Below are positions 1 through 12,081 of a stretch of DNA of 30,000 bases, in pieces. Each line of letters begins with the position of its first letter. The first letter of the stretch is position 1. Under the pieces are notes generated by a model, which worked only from the letters and a program-made list of their open reading frames with translations, had not been told where the DNA came from and ran no database searches. Source of the DNA: Anaeromyces robustus (Eukaryota > Neocallimastigomycota > Neocallimastigomycetes > Neocallimastigales > Neocallimastigaceae); assembly GCA_002104895.1 (NCBI GenBank), contig MCFG01000164.1, positions 57,501 through 87,500 of the forward strand, given 5' to 3'. Made by a program: the position numbers and the translations under genes.

Positions 1-2559
1 ATATAATAGAAAATAAGTTATTATATATATATATATATATACATAATAATTTAATAATAAATATATATATTTTTATTATTATTATACCTGATTGAATTAC
101 AATAGCAGCATTTCTAAGTTCATTATACTTCTTTCTACATACATAGGCACGAAGATTCTTTTGTATAGTAATAGATGCAGTTTCTTCTCTTTTAGCTTTA
201 AGTAATTGCTGAGCAAGTCTTTTACGTATAGCTATTAAAAAAAAATAAAATAAAATAAAATAAAATAAAATAAAATAAAATAAAATAAAATAAAATAAAA
301 TAAAATAAAAAAAAAAAAAAAAAAAAAATAATTCAATATATATATTTATATTTAAATATAATTATAATTTTAAATTTATAAAAAATAAGAAAATAGACGA
401 ATAAAATGTTTACCAGATTGAATTGTCATTGCTGCTTCACGAATTCTTGTATACCTCTTTTTATAAATATAACATTTAATATTCTTTTGAACCATAATAA
501 TAGCTTTAGTTAATTTATCAGAACGAAGTTTTTCAAGATAAGCTAACATACCAGTTCTAAAGAATACTTTCGTTATACCAAATTGATATTTATCTGGATT
601 TGAAATAGTAGATTCTACAATTTTTTCTGTTAATTCTTTATAATCTTTTGAATTCCATTCATCAGATTTTAATAAAAGGTAATAACGATCAAAGAATTCA
701 TGGAATGTCCAACGTGTTGGATAACCTGCACAACTAATTCTAATTGTTTCTAATACACCACATGCTCTTAATTGAGAAAGAACCATTAAAGGTTCAAAAA
801 CAAAGGCTTGCTTTGCTTGATTTGGCTTAATACAACGAATATAATGGACTTCTGTTGAACGAATAGTTTGCATTAATTCAATTAAAGAACGTTTAAATAT
901 AGAACCTAATGTTTTCTTTTGTGGAGTAGTATTAGGTCTTATAGAGCGTCTTCTGCTTTGTTCAGGAGAAACATTAGGTCCTACAGAACGTCTTTTACTT
1001 TCAGGAGTGGCTGCTTCAACTCTTTCTAGTTTAACAATTTCTTTAACGAAATCTGAAGTACTATTCATTAAAAGATTCAATTGTTCATCAGATACAGTAT
1101 CCTTATTCTTTTCTAAGAAACCTTCAATAGAATATGTAACATCAAGGGCATAATGAGTAATTGTGAATGAATCTTCTGAAAATCTTGGTTTTTTAAAGAA
1201 ATCCTTATATTTATCATTATTAAAGTTATTATATAATTTAGTAATTAATGAAGCATCAGAACCAGATGGCAATTTACATTCTTCATCAAGTAAGGCTAAA
1301 ATACCGAAACGACTTTCAATTAAATCAATACATGGTTGATTATCATTGAAATCGATGAATGACCATTCTATTTGTTCTGTAACATATTCATCTTGTTCTA
1401 ATTTAAATACGTGTTGATTGAATTCTTGTTGTAATTTTTCATTAGAATAATTAATACAGAATTGTTCAAAGGAATTGGTATCAAAATGTTCAAAACCGTA
1501 AATATCAAGAACACCAATAAATGATAATGTAGAATCATCTGGAACTTCTGTTAATGCTAAGTTTTTATTAATCATTTGAACAAGCCATTCAAATAATTGT
1601 GAATATAAGAATTTTGCAATAGAATCTCTTCCAACAAGAGCATCTGTTTGATTTAAATTAGTGACAATTACTTCTGTACGAGCTTTAATTTGTTTTTTCA
1701 TGATCCACTTACAGAAATCGGATGCTGGTATACCTAAAAGTCTAGTTGCATTTACTACAGCTGGATCTGTTTCTTGAACGATTGAATCTCCATTTCTGGT
1801 AGATTTAATTTCAATATTACCAATATGAAGTAAGGCTGCACAAATCTTAAATACTGACCTAGATATTTATTATTAAATTTTTTCGTAGTTTTTAATTAAT
1901 AAAATAAATTCATGTTTTTCAAGTATATGTAAATGATTAGAATAATAATATTAATCCTATTATTTACCATTGTAATGACACTGGAATACCAGTTGCTGAT
2001 AAAGCTCTTTGTGTAATTGAAAATTCTGCTTCATCATCAACACCTGGTATAGTTCCATCTCCTCCTTGATTTAAATAATTATATTGATCAAAGGAAGAAA
2101 TTCCTAAATCTTTTCTTTCGGCAGCAGGACAACCTGCACATAATTGATAGAAAATGTGATAGTTTCTTTCTATTGTAATGTAAAGTTCATTAAATATTTA
2201 TGTATAAAGAATTTATTAATAACCGTCTATTTGAGAAGTAAAACAAATTATTGTAATTAAAAATATATATATATATTTATTGTAATTCTTTTCTTTTATA
2301 TTACCAGTAGGAGGTTGGAAAACTAATCTTGATCTTTCTAGTAAATAAGTTCTAGTTTGTGCACCAGCGATTTTAATATTTCCATTCTTTTTATCTTTTA
2401 AAAATTGAATTTCAATATATTTACCAAATCTAGAAGAATTATCATTACGTGATGTTTTTGCATTACCGAATGCCTATTATTATTTATTGAAAATTAATGA
2501 AATTATATAATTAAATTTAAATAAATAGATAAATAAATAATAAATAAATAAATAAATAA

Positions 2560-2594
<35 letters not shown>

Positions 2595-3757
2595 ATCAAT
2601 AAATAAATAAATAAATCAATAAATAAATAAATCAATAAATTAATAAATCAATAAATCAATAAATCAATAAATCAATAAATCAATAAATCAATAAATAAAA
2701 ATATTACTTCCATAATTGGGTTAGTAGCTAAAACAGCTTCTTCTACTTCACTCATCCCATTATTTAAATAAGTTAAATCATCTTGGGAGCCAGGAAAAGA
2801 TTTATCAATCATATCAATTGTTGCAAAATATCTCATAATATATTTTGCTGATTGAGTTTTACCAGCACCAGATTCACCACTAACAATAATTGACTGATTT
2901 TTATTTTCCCTTAACATATTTCTATAAGCTTCTTCAGCAATGGCAAACTATTTAAAATTAAATAAAATAAAATGCATTGAATGATAAATAAATTGTTTGT
3001 ATTTATAATAATTAATCTTTATAAAACTATTTTCACATAAATTATTATTAATATAATAATGATTCATAATTATATTACCAAGTGAGGTTCTAATTCACCA
3101 CGACGTTTTCCAGAATCTTATATTACAAAATTATTTAATTTATCAGTTATATTAATTTCATATTTAAATGAAAATTACTAATTTTAACATTTTTAATTTT
3201 ACTCACAAGCTCTCATAATATCCGGAGTATAAATTGGTAAATTTTGGAATGGATTAAGAGCAATCAATACAATACCAGAATAAGTATAAATTTGTTGTTG
3301 ATTATATCTTATTTTAACATTATGAAGAACTAAAATAAATTATTAATACATTAAATGATGTATAATATATAAAATGTAATAAAGAATAAAAAATTATATA
3401 TTAATAATAATAAATCAATTAATATATTATTTTTAATTTTATAATTTATTGAATTATTGATTTTACCAGCAGGTTCATGTAAATGACTAAGTAATGTTAA
3501 ATCATCGATACCTTCCTAAAGAATTCCAAAATTAATAATAAAATGAAAAAGAGATAACATTTCTTTAATAACATTGATTTATTTAAACTTTTATATATTT
3601 TTAATAATTTGCTTATTTTGATAATTACAAGAACTGGAGGGTTTCTTAAAGGTGGAAGTATTGAAAATTTTGTTTTTTCTAATTCTTTTGTAGTTGTTTT
3701 TATAACTTTTGGCTTTTAATTTATAATAATAATAATAATAATAATTATAATAATAAT

Positions 3758-3793
<36 letters not shown>

Positions 3794-3925
3794 TATAATA
3801 ATTATAATAATAATAATAATAATAATTAATGAAATGTGTTTAAAATAAAAAATTATATATAATATCCTTCATATCTTTATTATTTCTATATTTCAATAAA
3901 TTACTTTTATTTCATTTTTTTATTG

Positions 3926-3966
<41 letters not shown>

Positions 3967-4290
3967 TAATATTCCATTTGTATACATATTATATATAACT
4001 TACGTCAATTTGACCTTCAATAATAAAAGTTAATTCAATATTATCACCTTCCACCAAACGATTAGAAAGTGTTCCTGTTATAAAACCTTCCTCTTCATCT
4101 TGAAACCACGCTTTTGTTCCCTGATAATATATTGATATAATTACTTTAATTAATTGTCTTTTTTAATAATAAATTTTTTGTAATATATATTTTTATTTTT
4201 TTAATAGATATTTATTAAAAAAATAACACATACAACTGAATAAAATGATAATGTATCATTTTCATTCTTACTATCAGTAACTTCAGTCAT
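1..4290 (-). CDS. MYO5: Class V myosin heavy chain (5' complete; tail beyond window edge)
   Basis: Actin-based motor for organelle and vesicle transport. Eleven exons (complement): 4234-4290, 4004-4120, 3629-3712, 3467-3515, 3207-3329, 3079-3116, 2708-2947, 2305-2473, 1968-2169, 414-1858, 88-231; all junctions keep frame and give 889 residues in the window. Seen: N-terminal SH3-like segment (about 20-65), P-loop GESGAGKT (180-187), switch [11 protein letters not shown] (246-255 region), switch II LDIYGFE (477-483), actin-binding YIRCIKPN, converter region, then two IQ motifs (AAMTIQS and AAIVIQS) with a donor GTATAA at 87. The segment [18 protein letters not shown] and the YPTRW motif match class V rather than class I or II. 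The TEDS-rule position (16 residues before the DSIAK motif) is Glu422, so the motor should not need phosphorylation there. Loop 2 carries a tandem duplicated basic motif (see findings). Start: ATG at 4290, first methionine of a short exon. The remaining IQ motifs, coiled coil and cargo domain are not in the window. Confidence 0.95.
241..328. repeat. (AAAAT)n followed by poly(A), in a myosin intron
   Basis: About 13 pentanucleotide units followed by about 20 A, inside the intron 232-413 between the last two visible myosin exons. Confidence 0.95.
2520..2697. repeat. (AAAT)n and (AATAAATC)n compound array filling a myosin intron
   Basis: The 234-base intron 2474-2707 consists mainly of AAAT units that turn into a regular octamer AATAAATC toward 2697, ending next to the donor of the P-loop exon. 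Confidence 0.95.
3723..3961. repeat. (AAT)n block and 35-base poly(T) in myosin intron 2
   Basis: AAT/TAA triplets at 3723-3828 with a few ATT interruptions, and a T run at 3927-3961, both inside the intron 3713-4003. Confidence 0.95.
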
Positions 4291-4973
4291 TTTTAATTAT
4301 ATTTATTTAATGAAATTCTAATTTTATTATATATTATTTTATAAATGAAATTATCAATGGTTTCTGAATATAAAAATGTTTTTTTTTTGTGAAATTTTAA
4401 AATTGAATGATTATATTATAGGTTTATCATTTAAATAATCCTTTGTTTTTATTATTAAATGATATTTAATAAAAATGGTGTGTTTTTTTCGTTTTTTATG
4501 TATATATTAGGAATTTTACTTTTCTTGTTTATAAATATCTTATATTTGAATAAATCTGTGTTTAAATTTATTAACATTTCCAGTTTATCAAGCAAATTTT
4601 TAAATTTTTTTTATTAATTATTAAAAACAATATTAATTAGTATGATATATCAATATTTGTTTATTGTGTAATTATAAAAAAAAGGCTTTATCATAATCAT
4701 TATATATAAATTTATATATAAATGGATGAAACATTACATTAATAAAAATTTACATTTCCACCTACTTATGTTGAAAATATATATACATATATATAGTACA
4801 TGAAATTTCAATTAATGTTAATATTTATTGAAATTACTACTAAATATATAAATAATTTATAATAAATAAACAGATAATATAATTATTATATAATAATAAT
4901 AATTATTATTAAAATAATAATTATATTAATAATAATAATAATTATAAATATTTTATAAATAGTATATTTTATT

Positions 4974-5014
4974 TAAAATTAACTTACTAAATGTCTAAAA
5001 TTAACTTACTAAAT
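4974..5014. repeat. Tandem duplication, 19-bp copies, 22-bp period
   Basis: The 19-mer TAAAATTAACTTACTAAAT occurs at 4974-4992 and again, identical, at 4996-5014. Confidence 0.9.
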
Positions 5015-5441
5015 ATAATAATTATTTTCTTCTTTTATATTTATTATTATTTAATAACTTCTATATATAATTTTAGTTAAATGGTTTAAAAACAGGTAGT
5101 ACACTTCCTTCTTTTTTTTTTTTTTTTTTTGTTTGTTTGTTTGTTTGTGTATTATTATTTTATAAGATATTAAAAAATAATATTAGTTTTAATAAATGAT
5201 TTATAAATTAAATTTTATTATCTTTTAAAAAAAAAAAATAATTACTAATAATACATAATATAATATTATATAATATTAATGTATACAATACTTAATTATA
5301 TTAAAATATATTTTTTATATATGTATATTTAATAAAATTATAAAAATTATAAAATAAAAAACTAAAATATACTAAAAATAATAATTAATATTAATTTAAA
5401 ATCATAGTATAATAAAGTATTATTAGATATGACAAAAAATG

Positions 5442-5473
<32 letters not shown>

Positions 5474-5742
5474 TTAAAAAAAAATTAATATAAATTATTA
5501 AACTCAAAACTTTATTTATAATAATGTTGTGATTTATTCAGTAATAAACAAAAAAATTTCATGTATGATATTTATGATATTTAATAAAATAGAATAAAGA
5601 TTAATGTAAATAGTAAATAGAAACGGATATTATATTAATTTTACATACTTTCCATTGTGTATTATTTAAAAAGAATATGTTATAAATATTATATTTGATG
5701 TTTTATGTTTTAAGTTTAGTTATTTTTTTTATTATATTTATT

Positions 5743-5745
<3 letters not shown>

Positions 5746-5782
<37 letters not shown>

Positions 5783-5831
5783 TTTTATTTTATTTTATTT
5801 TATTTTATTTTATTTTATTTTATTTTTTATT
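5746..5831. repeat. (TTTA)n passing into (TTTTA)n
   Basis: Ten or so tetranucleotide units followed by about nine pentanucleotide units in intergenic DNA. Confidence 0.9.
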
Positions 5832-6279
5832 TTATTTTATTTGAATTATTATTTAATAATTATTTGAACTTTTATGTTTATTTTTATTATTTTTTATTAT
5901 TTTTTATTACTATATTATTTATTTACTTGTTTAAAAATATATGAAATATACAATCAAATATTTTTCATTATAATTACTATTATTAATTATTATAAAAACT
6001 TAATTTTAAAAATGATTAATATCTGATTCTCATATTATTCAAATAATATTTTGTATTGTTTATTTAACATAATTTTAAATAAATTAGTACATATACTAAA
6101 CTAATAAACAAATATATTAATAATAATAGTATAACTATAATACATATAATATTCAATTATATAGAATAAAATATAAAAAAAGAAAAAAAAGATATTATTA
6201 TATTATGTTATTTTTACTCTAATTGAATATATAAAATCATGATTATAGTTATATATATATATTTTTTTTCTTAAAAAAA

Positions 6280-6733
6280 TTAATATGCAACACTAAAGTA
6301 TTTATTAGCATGATTTGGATGCATCATTGCTTCATCATTTTGATAAGTTCTTGCAATTATAATATGTGGTGGTGTAAATTCTTTATCATTGTTATCTTTA
6401 TCAGGTGATGAATCATCATTTTTAATAGGTTTTGGTCTTTCTGGTATTTTAATTGGTACTGATGTAGCATATATACTTAAATTATTATTTTGGTTATATC
6501 TTGATGAAATATTAACTAAATCATTAACTAAATAATATTATTATAAAATATAAAAATTTATAATTAAACGTATAAATAAAAAAGTATATAAATAAACATG
6601 AATAATAAATATATATATTTATATAATGTATTACCTTGATCATATTCTTCATCTAATTCTTCATCCGGTATATATTTTTCGTTATTTTTTTCATCATCAA
6701 AACCATCTAATAAAAAGATATCTTTATAAATAC

Positions 6734-6780
<47 letters not shown>

Positions 6781-6813
6781 GTTTTAATATTATAATGTTA
6801 CTACTTAATCTAC

Positions 6814-6888
<75 letters not shown>

Positions 6889-8636
6889 TTACCATCATAT
6901 GTTTTATCCGTTTTTTCAGTTTTTTCTGTTTTATCCGTTTTTTCAGTTTTTTCAATTTTATCTTCTTTATTTTCATTTGATAAATTGTCATTTGATACAC
7001 TGACTTTTTCTATATTATCATTTAATTCTTTTGATACTTGAGAGGAAGATAATGTATGAGTTTCACCTTCAGTTTCATTATTATTAGAATTATCTTTATT
7101 CTTATTATCTTCTGTTTCTTTAACATTTTCTTCATCTTCTATTATTTCACTTTCCTTTTCTTCTTCTATGGTATCAGTTTTTTCTAAACTTTCAGCTCGA
7201 TCTAATTCTTTTTTAAGAGCTACAACATCAAATACATTTTTTGTATCTGGTCTAATATCAGCCCTATTATGGGCATATGATGCCATTGAACTCATTTTAT
7301 AAGAATGATAAGTAAAGAATTGGTTACTATCACTAAATCGTCTAGCATTATTAGTATAAGATCCAATTGGATAAGTTGTTTTTTGTTGATGATAACTTTG
7401 TAATGAATCTGAAACTTCCATCATTGGATCAAATACAATTTTTTTATGATTATTTAATGAATTATCTGCATTAATACTACAAATAATATTCCAGAGAGCT
7501 TCTCTTTCTTTACCTGCTTTTTCTTTTTTACTATTAAATTGTAATAATAAACGTTTACGATAATTTTCTATATTTTTTTCCATTTCTTTATATTGTTTAT
7601 CAATATAGTCTGAAAGTGATGTTTGTAACTCTGTAAATATTGTTGAATAATCATCGTTTATATTATCTAATATAATTAATAATTATTATTAATAAATAAA
7701 TTAATAAAAGTATTATATATTTAAACAAATTATATAAACAAATTAATAAATATAAATATAAATATAATTCGTAATTCATCTTTACATACTTTTACTTATA
7801 TGATATTTTGGAACTTGTGAATTTAATATTAATTTAAAAACTTCTGAATAATTAATATTCATTTTAGCTGTTAACATTGATTCCTCATTCTTTATCAAAA
7901 AAAAAAAATAATAATAATTAATAACCAATAAATTAAAAAAAAAGAATATAATTACCAAAATATTTCATTTAAATTATATAATATTATTTCTAATGTTAAC
8001 AATAATAATAATAATAATAATAATAATTATAATTATAATTATAATTACCATAACATTTTTTTTATTTAAAATAATAATACCATTATTTGGTATAATTTCT
8101 TTATTTAGAATAGTTTTTTCATTATAAGTTTTATTTTCTATTCCACGGAAAGTATATATTGGAACATTATTATTATCAATTAAAGGATTTGGATTTTGAG
8201 CATTTGAATTATTCATATAATAGCAATTACAACAATGAACAGTATAATAATCTGGGTATTTTGGATGTGGTTTTATTTTTAATAATGAAGGTTGTTCCTA
8301 ATAATTAAAATTATATATTACAATATAGAATATATGTCTATTAATATATTTTCAATACTTATAAATAATTTTTACTTTATTTACTTCAAACAATTTACTA
8401 ATTATTTTTAATTAATTTTGAATTTTAAATTTTTAATTGTTTTTATAATAGTATTGAAATGTATTTTAATTATTTATGTATATATTGATATTTACAATGC
8501 TTATGCCTCCAATATCAAGAGATAAAGGACATAAATTTTCATCTTCAGCGATAATACTACTAATTACATCATCAACTGGACATTTATGTTCAACAATATA
8601 AAATTTGAGATTTAAACAATTGCAAGAAAAAATCAT
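6280..8636 (-). CDS. Unrecognised 527-residue protein with N-terminal Cys cluster and acidic/KT-rich middle
   Basis: I do not recognise this family. Six exons (complement): 8496-8636, 8049-8297, 7790-7889, 6893-7666, 6635-6706, 6280-6527; phases all agree and the stop is TAA at 6280-6282. The N-terminus has SCNCLN (C5, C7), then C19, C37, and a second cluster VHCCNCYY, a spacing that loosely recalls the zinc-binding beta-tent folds (GFA/CENP-V, Mis18, Yippee); this is only inference. A middle region of Lys/Glu-rich helix (residues about 185-225) is followed by aromatic-rich sequence, then acidic low-complexity sequence and a run of EKT/DKT triplets. The C-terminus returns to ordered-looking sequence with a TSVPIKIP motif and PPHIIIARTYQ before the end SVAY. 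No signal peptide or membrane segment. Start: first ATG, directly preceded by 18 A residues in the sense strand. Divergent from Y14. The intron between exons 2 and 3 is the least certain, because an AT-rich stretch at 7960-8000 could be misread as coding. Confidence 0.75.
6737..6886. repeat. Two (TAA)n blocks in an intron
   Basis: Blocks at 6737-6780 and 6815-6886 inside the 186-base intron 6707-6892 of the Cys-cluster gene. Their apparent poly-Asn and poly-Ile reading frames are intronic. Confidence 0.95.
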
Positions 8637-8654
8637 TTTTTTTTTTTTTTTTTT
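8637..8654 (-). promoter_or_regulatory. Poly(A) leader directly before a start codon
   Basis: On the minus (sense) strand 18 consecutive A precede the ATG at 8636, itself preceded by a C and a T/A-run junction. If transcription starts upstream, the mRNA has an A-only leader at the start site. Confidence 0.45.
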
Positions 8655-9892
8655 GTTTTAAAAAAAAAAAAGAGTTGTTATTATTTACTTTTTTAATATT
8701 ATGGTTTAAGATATAATGAATATATATGGTAGTTAATATTAAAGTGAATATATATGTAGTAAGATAGAATTATTCTATAAATTTTAAATTTAAAAACTTT
8801 TTGATAAAATATATTTAAAAAATTATACATTTAATAAAAAGTTAGTATTTTGTTTTTTAATAAAAACTTTGTTGTTTATTTGCATTTAATTAATGAAATT
8901 ATATAAATACTATTATAAGTAAAAGAAAAATAAAATTTAAAAATGAATAACTATTATTTAAAAATATTTAATTACAAAATTATACTTACTAACAATATAG
9001 GAATTTATAATAAAATCTATATGTAATACAAGTTTATTAATGTATTGCTTTTGAAATTAAAATTAAATTTCAAATATTGATTTCTCAATATGTATTAAAT
9101 TAAATTTATTTTATATTATTTATATATTTTTTTTTTATTTTTTTTTATTTTTTTTTTTTTTTTTCTTTTTTACTTTTTTTCCTTTTATTTATTTCTGTTT
9201 CATAAAGTAAAAAAAAAATAGTTTATGTAAATATATAAAAAATGTAAATATTTATTATCTTTAATTAAAATATTAAAATGATAACAACAAACTTAAAATG
9301 ATTAAATTAAAAATATTTAATATATATTATATTATTTTTTCCATAATTTTTTACTAAGTTATTTTTACCACAATATTATTTCTTCAGCTTTATTGTTACC
9401 ATAATTAAAAGGAGTGTATATATAATAACTTGACCAATCATTATATAATATTTTAAATATTTAATATATTTTCAATATATTTTCAATATATTTTCAATTT
9501 AAAATGAAAAATATATTATAAAACTATGATTTATATAATATATTTATATTAATTGATATATCATGTGATATATATTTTATATGTATGATTAACATAATTT
9601 AATGTAAAAAATAACTATAATGTTAAATGTAAAAAATGTTAAAATACTTGTTTTTTTAATTATAATATAAAAAAACATTAGGTGTACAATAAATTGTAAC
9701 TTTTTTTTAAAGTAAAAAATCGTAATTATATAATTACTATATTATAATATATATAAACATTAAAAATTATATATGTTATTTTTAATGTAATATTAAGTAT
9801 TTTTAAATTTTTGATATTTAATTACTAAGGTTAATATTTTAATTTTACCTCTATTAAAATATTTTATATTCATTACAAAGAAATTGTTTAAA
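8637..9892. other. Divergent promoter region between the Cys-cluster gene and Y14
   Basis: AT-rich, T-rich tract at 9129-9180, a triple repeat of TCAATATATTTT around 9465-9498, and a richer island at 9360-9460 (CCAAT at 9434-9438; short minus-strand open frame, see findings). No other gene supported. Confidence 0.6.
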
Positions 9893-11278
9893 ATGGCTGA
9901 TACTTATGAATTAGATCTTGAACCAGGGGCAGATGATTTTGCTGAAGATGAAATGATGTTAGATGATGGTATAATAAATAAAATTAATGATTTTTATAAA
10001 TAAGATTATGTCTTATTATATAAAATTTGTTATAAAGATCATGAACATTACCAATTAGATTTATTCAATTAATAAATTGCAAAAATATATATAATATATA
10101 TAATATATATAATATTTTTAAAACATTATTATATATATTATTGTAATATATCATATGTATTATATATTTTACATCACATAAATCATTTTTAATTTTATAT
10201 ATTCTAATAAGTATATTACTAAAATATTTTCCTTTTAATAGATACAACAGCAAAAGTAAAATCACATGCCACAAAAAGAAAAGGTCGTGGTTTTAATGAT
10301 CATGAAAGTTCGTATTTAATAAGATTTTGATTATAAAATAACATATATAAATTATAAAATTATATATATCTATACAATACTTTTATTTATATTAAAATAT
10401 TTTTTTTTTATGATTGAAAATTTCATTAACTGTATTATAATGTACATAATAAATGTATAATGTAAGTATATTAATAAAAAAGTTTTACATTTAATTGGTA
10501 ATTACATAATTACTAACGATTATTTTAAAATAAAGAATATCAAAATATATGTATAATATAACAAAAAAGGTAGTTTATCTAAAGAAAAGTTCGATACTGT
10601 TGATGCTGACACTGTAGGAAATGCTCAAAGATGTAATTCATTAATTATATTAACTCTATAACTATTAATTAATAATAATAATTAATAATGAAATAAAAAT
10701 GAAATAGAAATAAAGATTATTAAATAGTTTTTTATATATAGCTGTTGAGGGATGGGTTATTATAGTTACGGGAATTCATAAAGAAGCAACAGAGGATGTT
10801 GTTGAAGAAAAATTTGCAGATTTTGGAGAAATACAAAATATTACTCTCAATGTTGACAGACGTACTGGTTATATAAAGGTAAAAATATAAAATAATTATT
10901 GTTAAAATGATATAATATTTCAAATTTTTATAAACTTGAATAAATTGCTTATAGTAGTTTTTTAAAAAATTTTCTAGGGATATGCTTTAGTCGAATTCAA
11001 AAATTATGATGAAGCTAAAGAAGCTATTGATGAATGTGATAATACTAATTTATTAGGTCAAACAATTCATTGTGATTTTGCATTTGTTAAAGGAAATACT
11101 AGTTCATCAAAGTCACAGTAATTATCTTTTTTTTTTCTTTTTTACTTTTTATTTTTCTAATATATATATTTAAGCTTAACAATAATAATAATTATATATT
11201 TATGTTTAATGTATTTATAGTGAGTCAAGACAATCAAGAAGGGGAAGAGATAGATCAAAAAGTCCAAGAAGACGTTAA
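9893..11278 (+). CDS. RBM8A: Y14 / RNA-binding protein 8A, exon junction complex core
   Basis: Binds MAGO to lock eIF4A3 on spliced mRNA upstream of exon junctions; acts in the nucleus and in mRNA export, localisation and decay. Six exons: 9893-9968, 10242-10311, 10574-10632, 10742-10878, 10978-11117, 11221-11278; 179 residues, close to the 174 of human Y14. Seen: acidic N-terminus ([15 protein letters not shown]), [13 protein letters not shown] with the RNP2 strand, [17 protein letters not shown] with the RNP1 strand, and a C-terminal RS/RG tail ([14 protein letters not shown]). The order and wording [24 protein letters not shown] are diagnostic for the Y14 RRM. TAA right after CAG at 11119 is intronic: the donor GTAATT starts at 11118 and the last exon completes a His codon. 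The donor of exon 2 is ambiguous (GTTCGT at 10308 or GTATTT at 10312) but both solutions encode the same peptide. Confidence 0.95.
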
Positions 11279-11474
11279 ATAATGATGCACATATAATCAT
11301 CGATAAATATTTTATAAACCATCAAGAATATATAAATTTTAATAATCTCATGAATCATTTTTTATATCATCTTTATTTTTTCTACTTAACTTAAACAATT
11401 CTATTATGTATGAACTATTTTTTTTTAAAAAATAACAATAATAAATTAATATATACAAATATACAAGACCTATT

Positions 11475-11510
<36 letters not shown>

Positions 11511-11605
11511 TTGTTGTTGTTTAAAATATATTTATATAAATAGTACATCAAAATATACTTCTAAATAATTGAATATGTTTTAAAAAATCATAGTTTTTCC
11601 TCAAA

Positions 11606-11709
11606 TTTTATATTAATATTTTTTTATTTATTTATTTACTCATTTATTTTAATATTTATTTACTTATTTACTTATTAATTTACTTAATTTCTTATTTATT
11701 TATTTACTT

Positions 11710-11797
<88 letters not shown>

Positions 11798-11806
11798 TTT
11801 TTTTAT
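11606..11806. repeat. (ATTT)n array, imperfect then perfect
   Basis: Degenerate ATTT/ACTT units up to about 11700, then about 23 near-perfect units. Confidence 0.95.
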
Positions 11807-11914
11807 TTTTTTATTAATTTATATAATAAATTAATAAAATTTATTTTTTTTTAAATAAATTTTAAATAAATTATACATATTATTAATCATAATTAAATAT
11901 CATAAATGGATTTG

Positions 11915-11919
11915 ATTGG
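11915..11919 (-). promoter_or_regulatory. Inverted CCAAT box upstream of the deubiquitinase
   Basis: GATTGGC reads GCCAATC on the minus strand, 163 bases before the ATG at 12082, a usual distance for an HAP/NF-Y site. Single short match, so weak. Confidence 0.3.
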
Positions 11920-12081
11920 CTTTAATGGATGATTGAAAAATTTTATAAATCTTTTCATGTATCTTTTAAATAAAATATAAAATGATATATATTTTTCCAC
12001 AAATTTGTTAAAATAAGTTCTTTATAATTTTTTATATTCGATATAAGAAAGTAATTTATTTATTATAAAGTAATAAGCAAA

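Larger units (their letters stand above)
4291..6279. other. Intergenic: myosin promoter side and 3' flank of the Cys-cluster gene
   Basis: No supported gene. Almost pure A+T. Holds a 22-bp-period tandem duplication (4974-5014), T19 plus (GTTT)4 at 5112-5147, T25 at 5442-5466 and a TTTA/TTTTA array at 5746-5831. The sequence next to 4290 should contain the myosin promoter but no box stands out. Confidence 0.7.
11279..12081. other. Intergenic between Y14 and the deubiquitinase
   Basis: Y14 3' flank, T34 followed by (GTT)n at 11476-11521, (ATTT)n array at 11606-11806, then a slightly richer promoter stretch 11900-12081 containing an inverted CCAAT. No gene seen. Confidence 0.7.

Noticed and set aside
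6707-7000. Poly-Asn and poly-Leu/Lys open frames
   Set aside because: Caused by (TAA)n in an intron and by other frames of the EKT/DKT-coding exon.
7950-8000. Possible extra exon (LYNLNEIF) in the Cys-cluster gene
   Set aside because: Its only open frame ends in phase 2 and creates TGA on joining the next exon; leaving it in the intron keeps phase 0 to phase 0.
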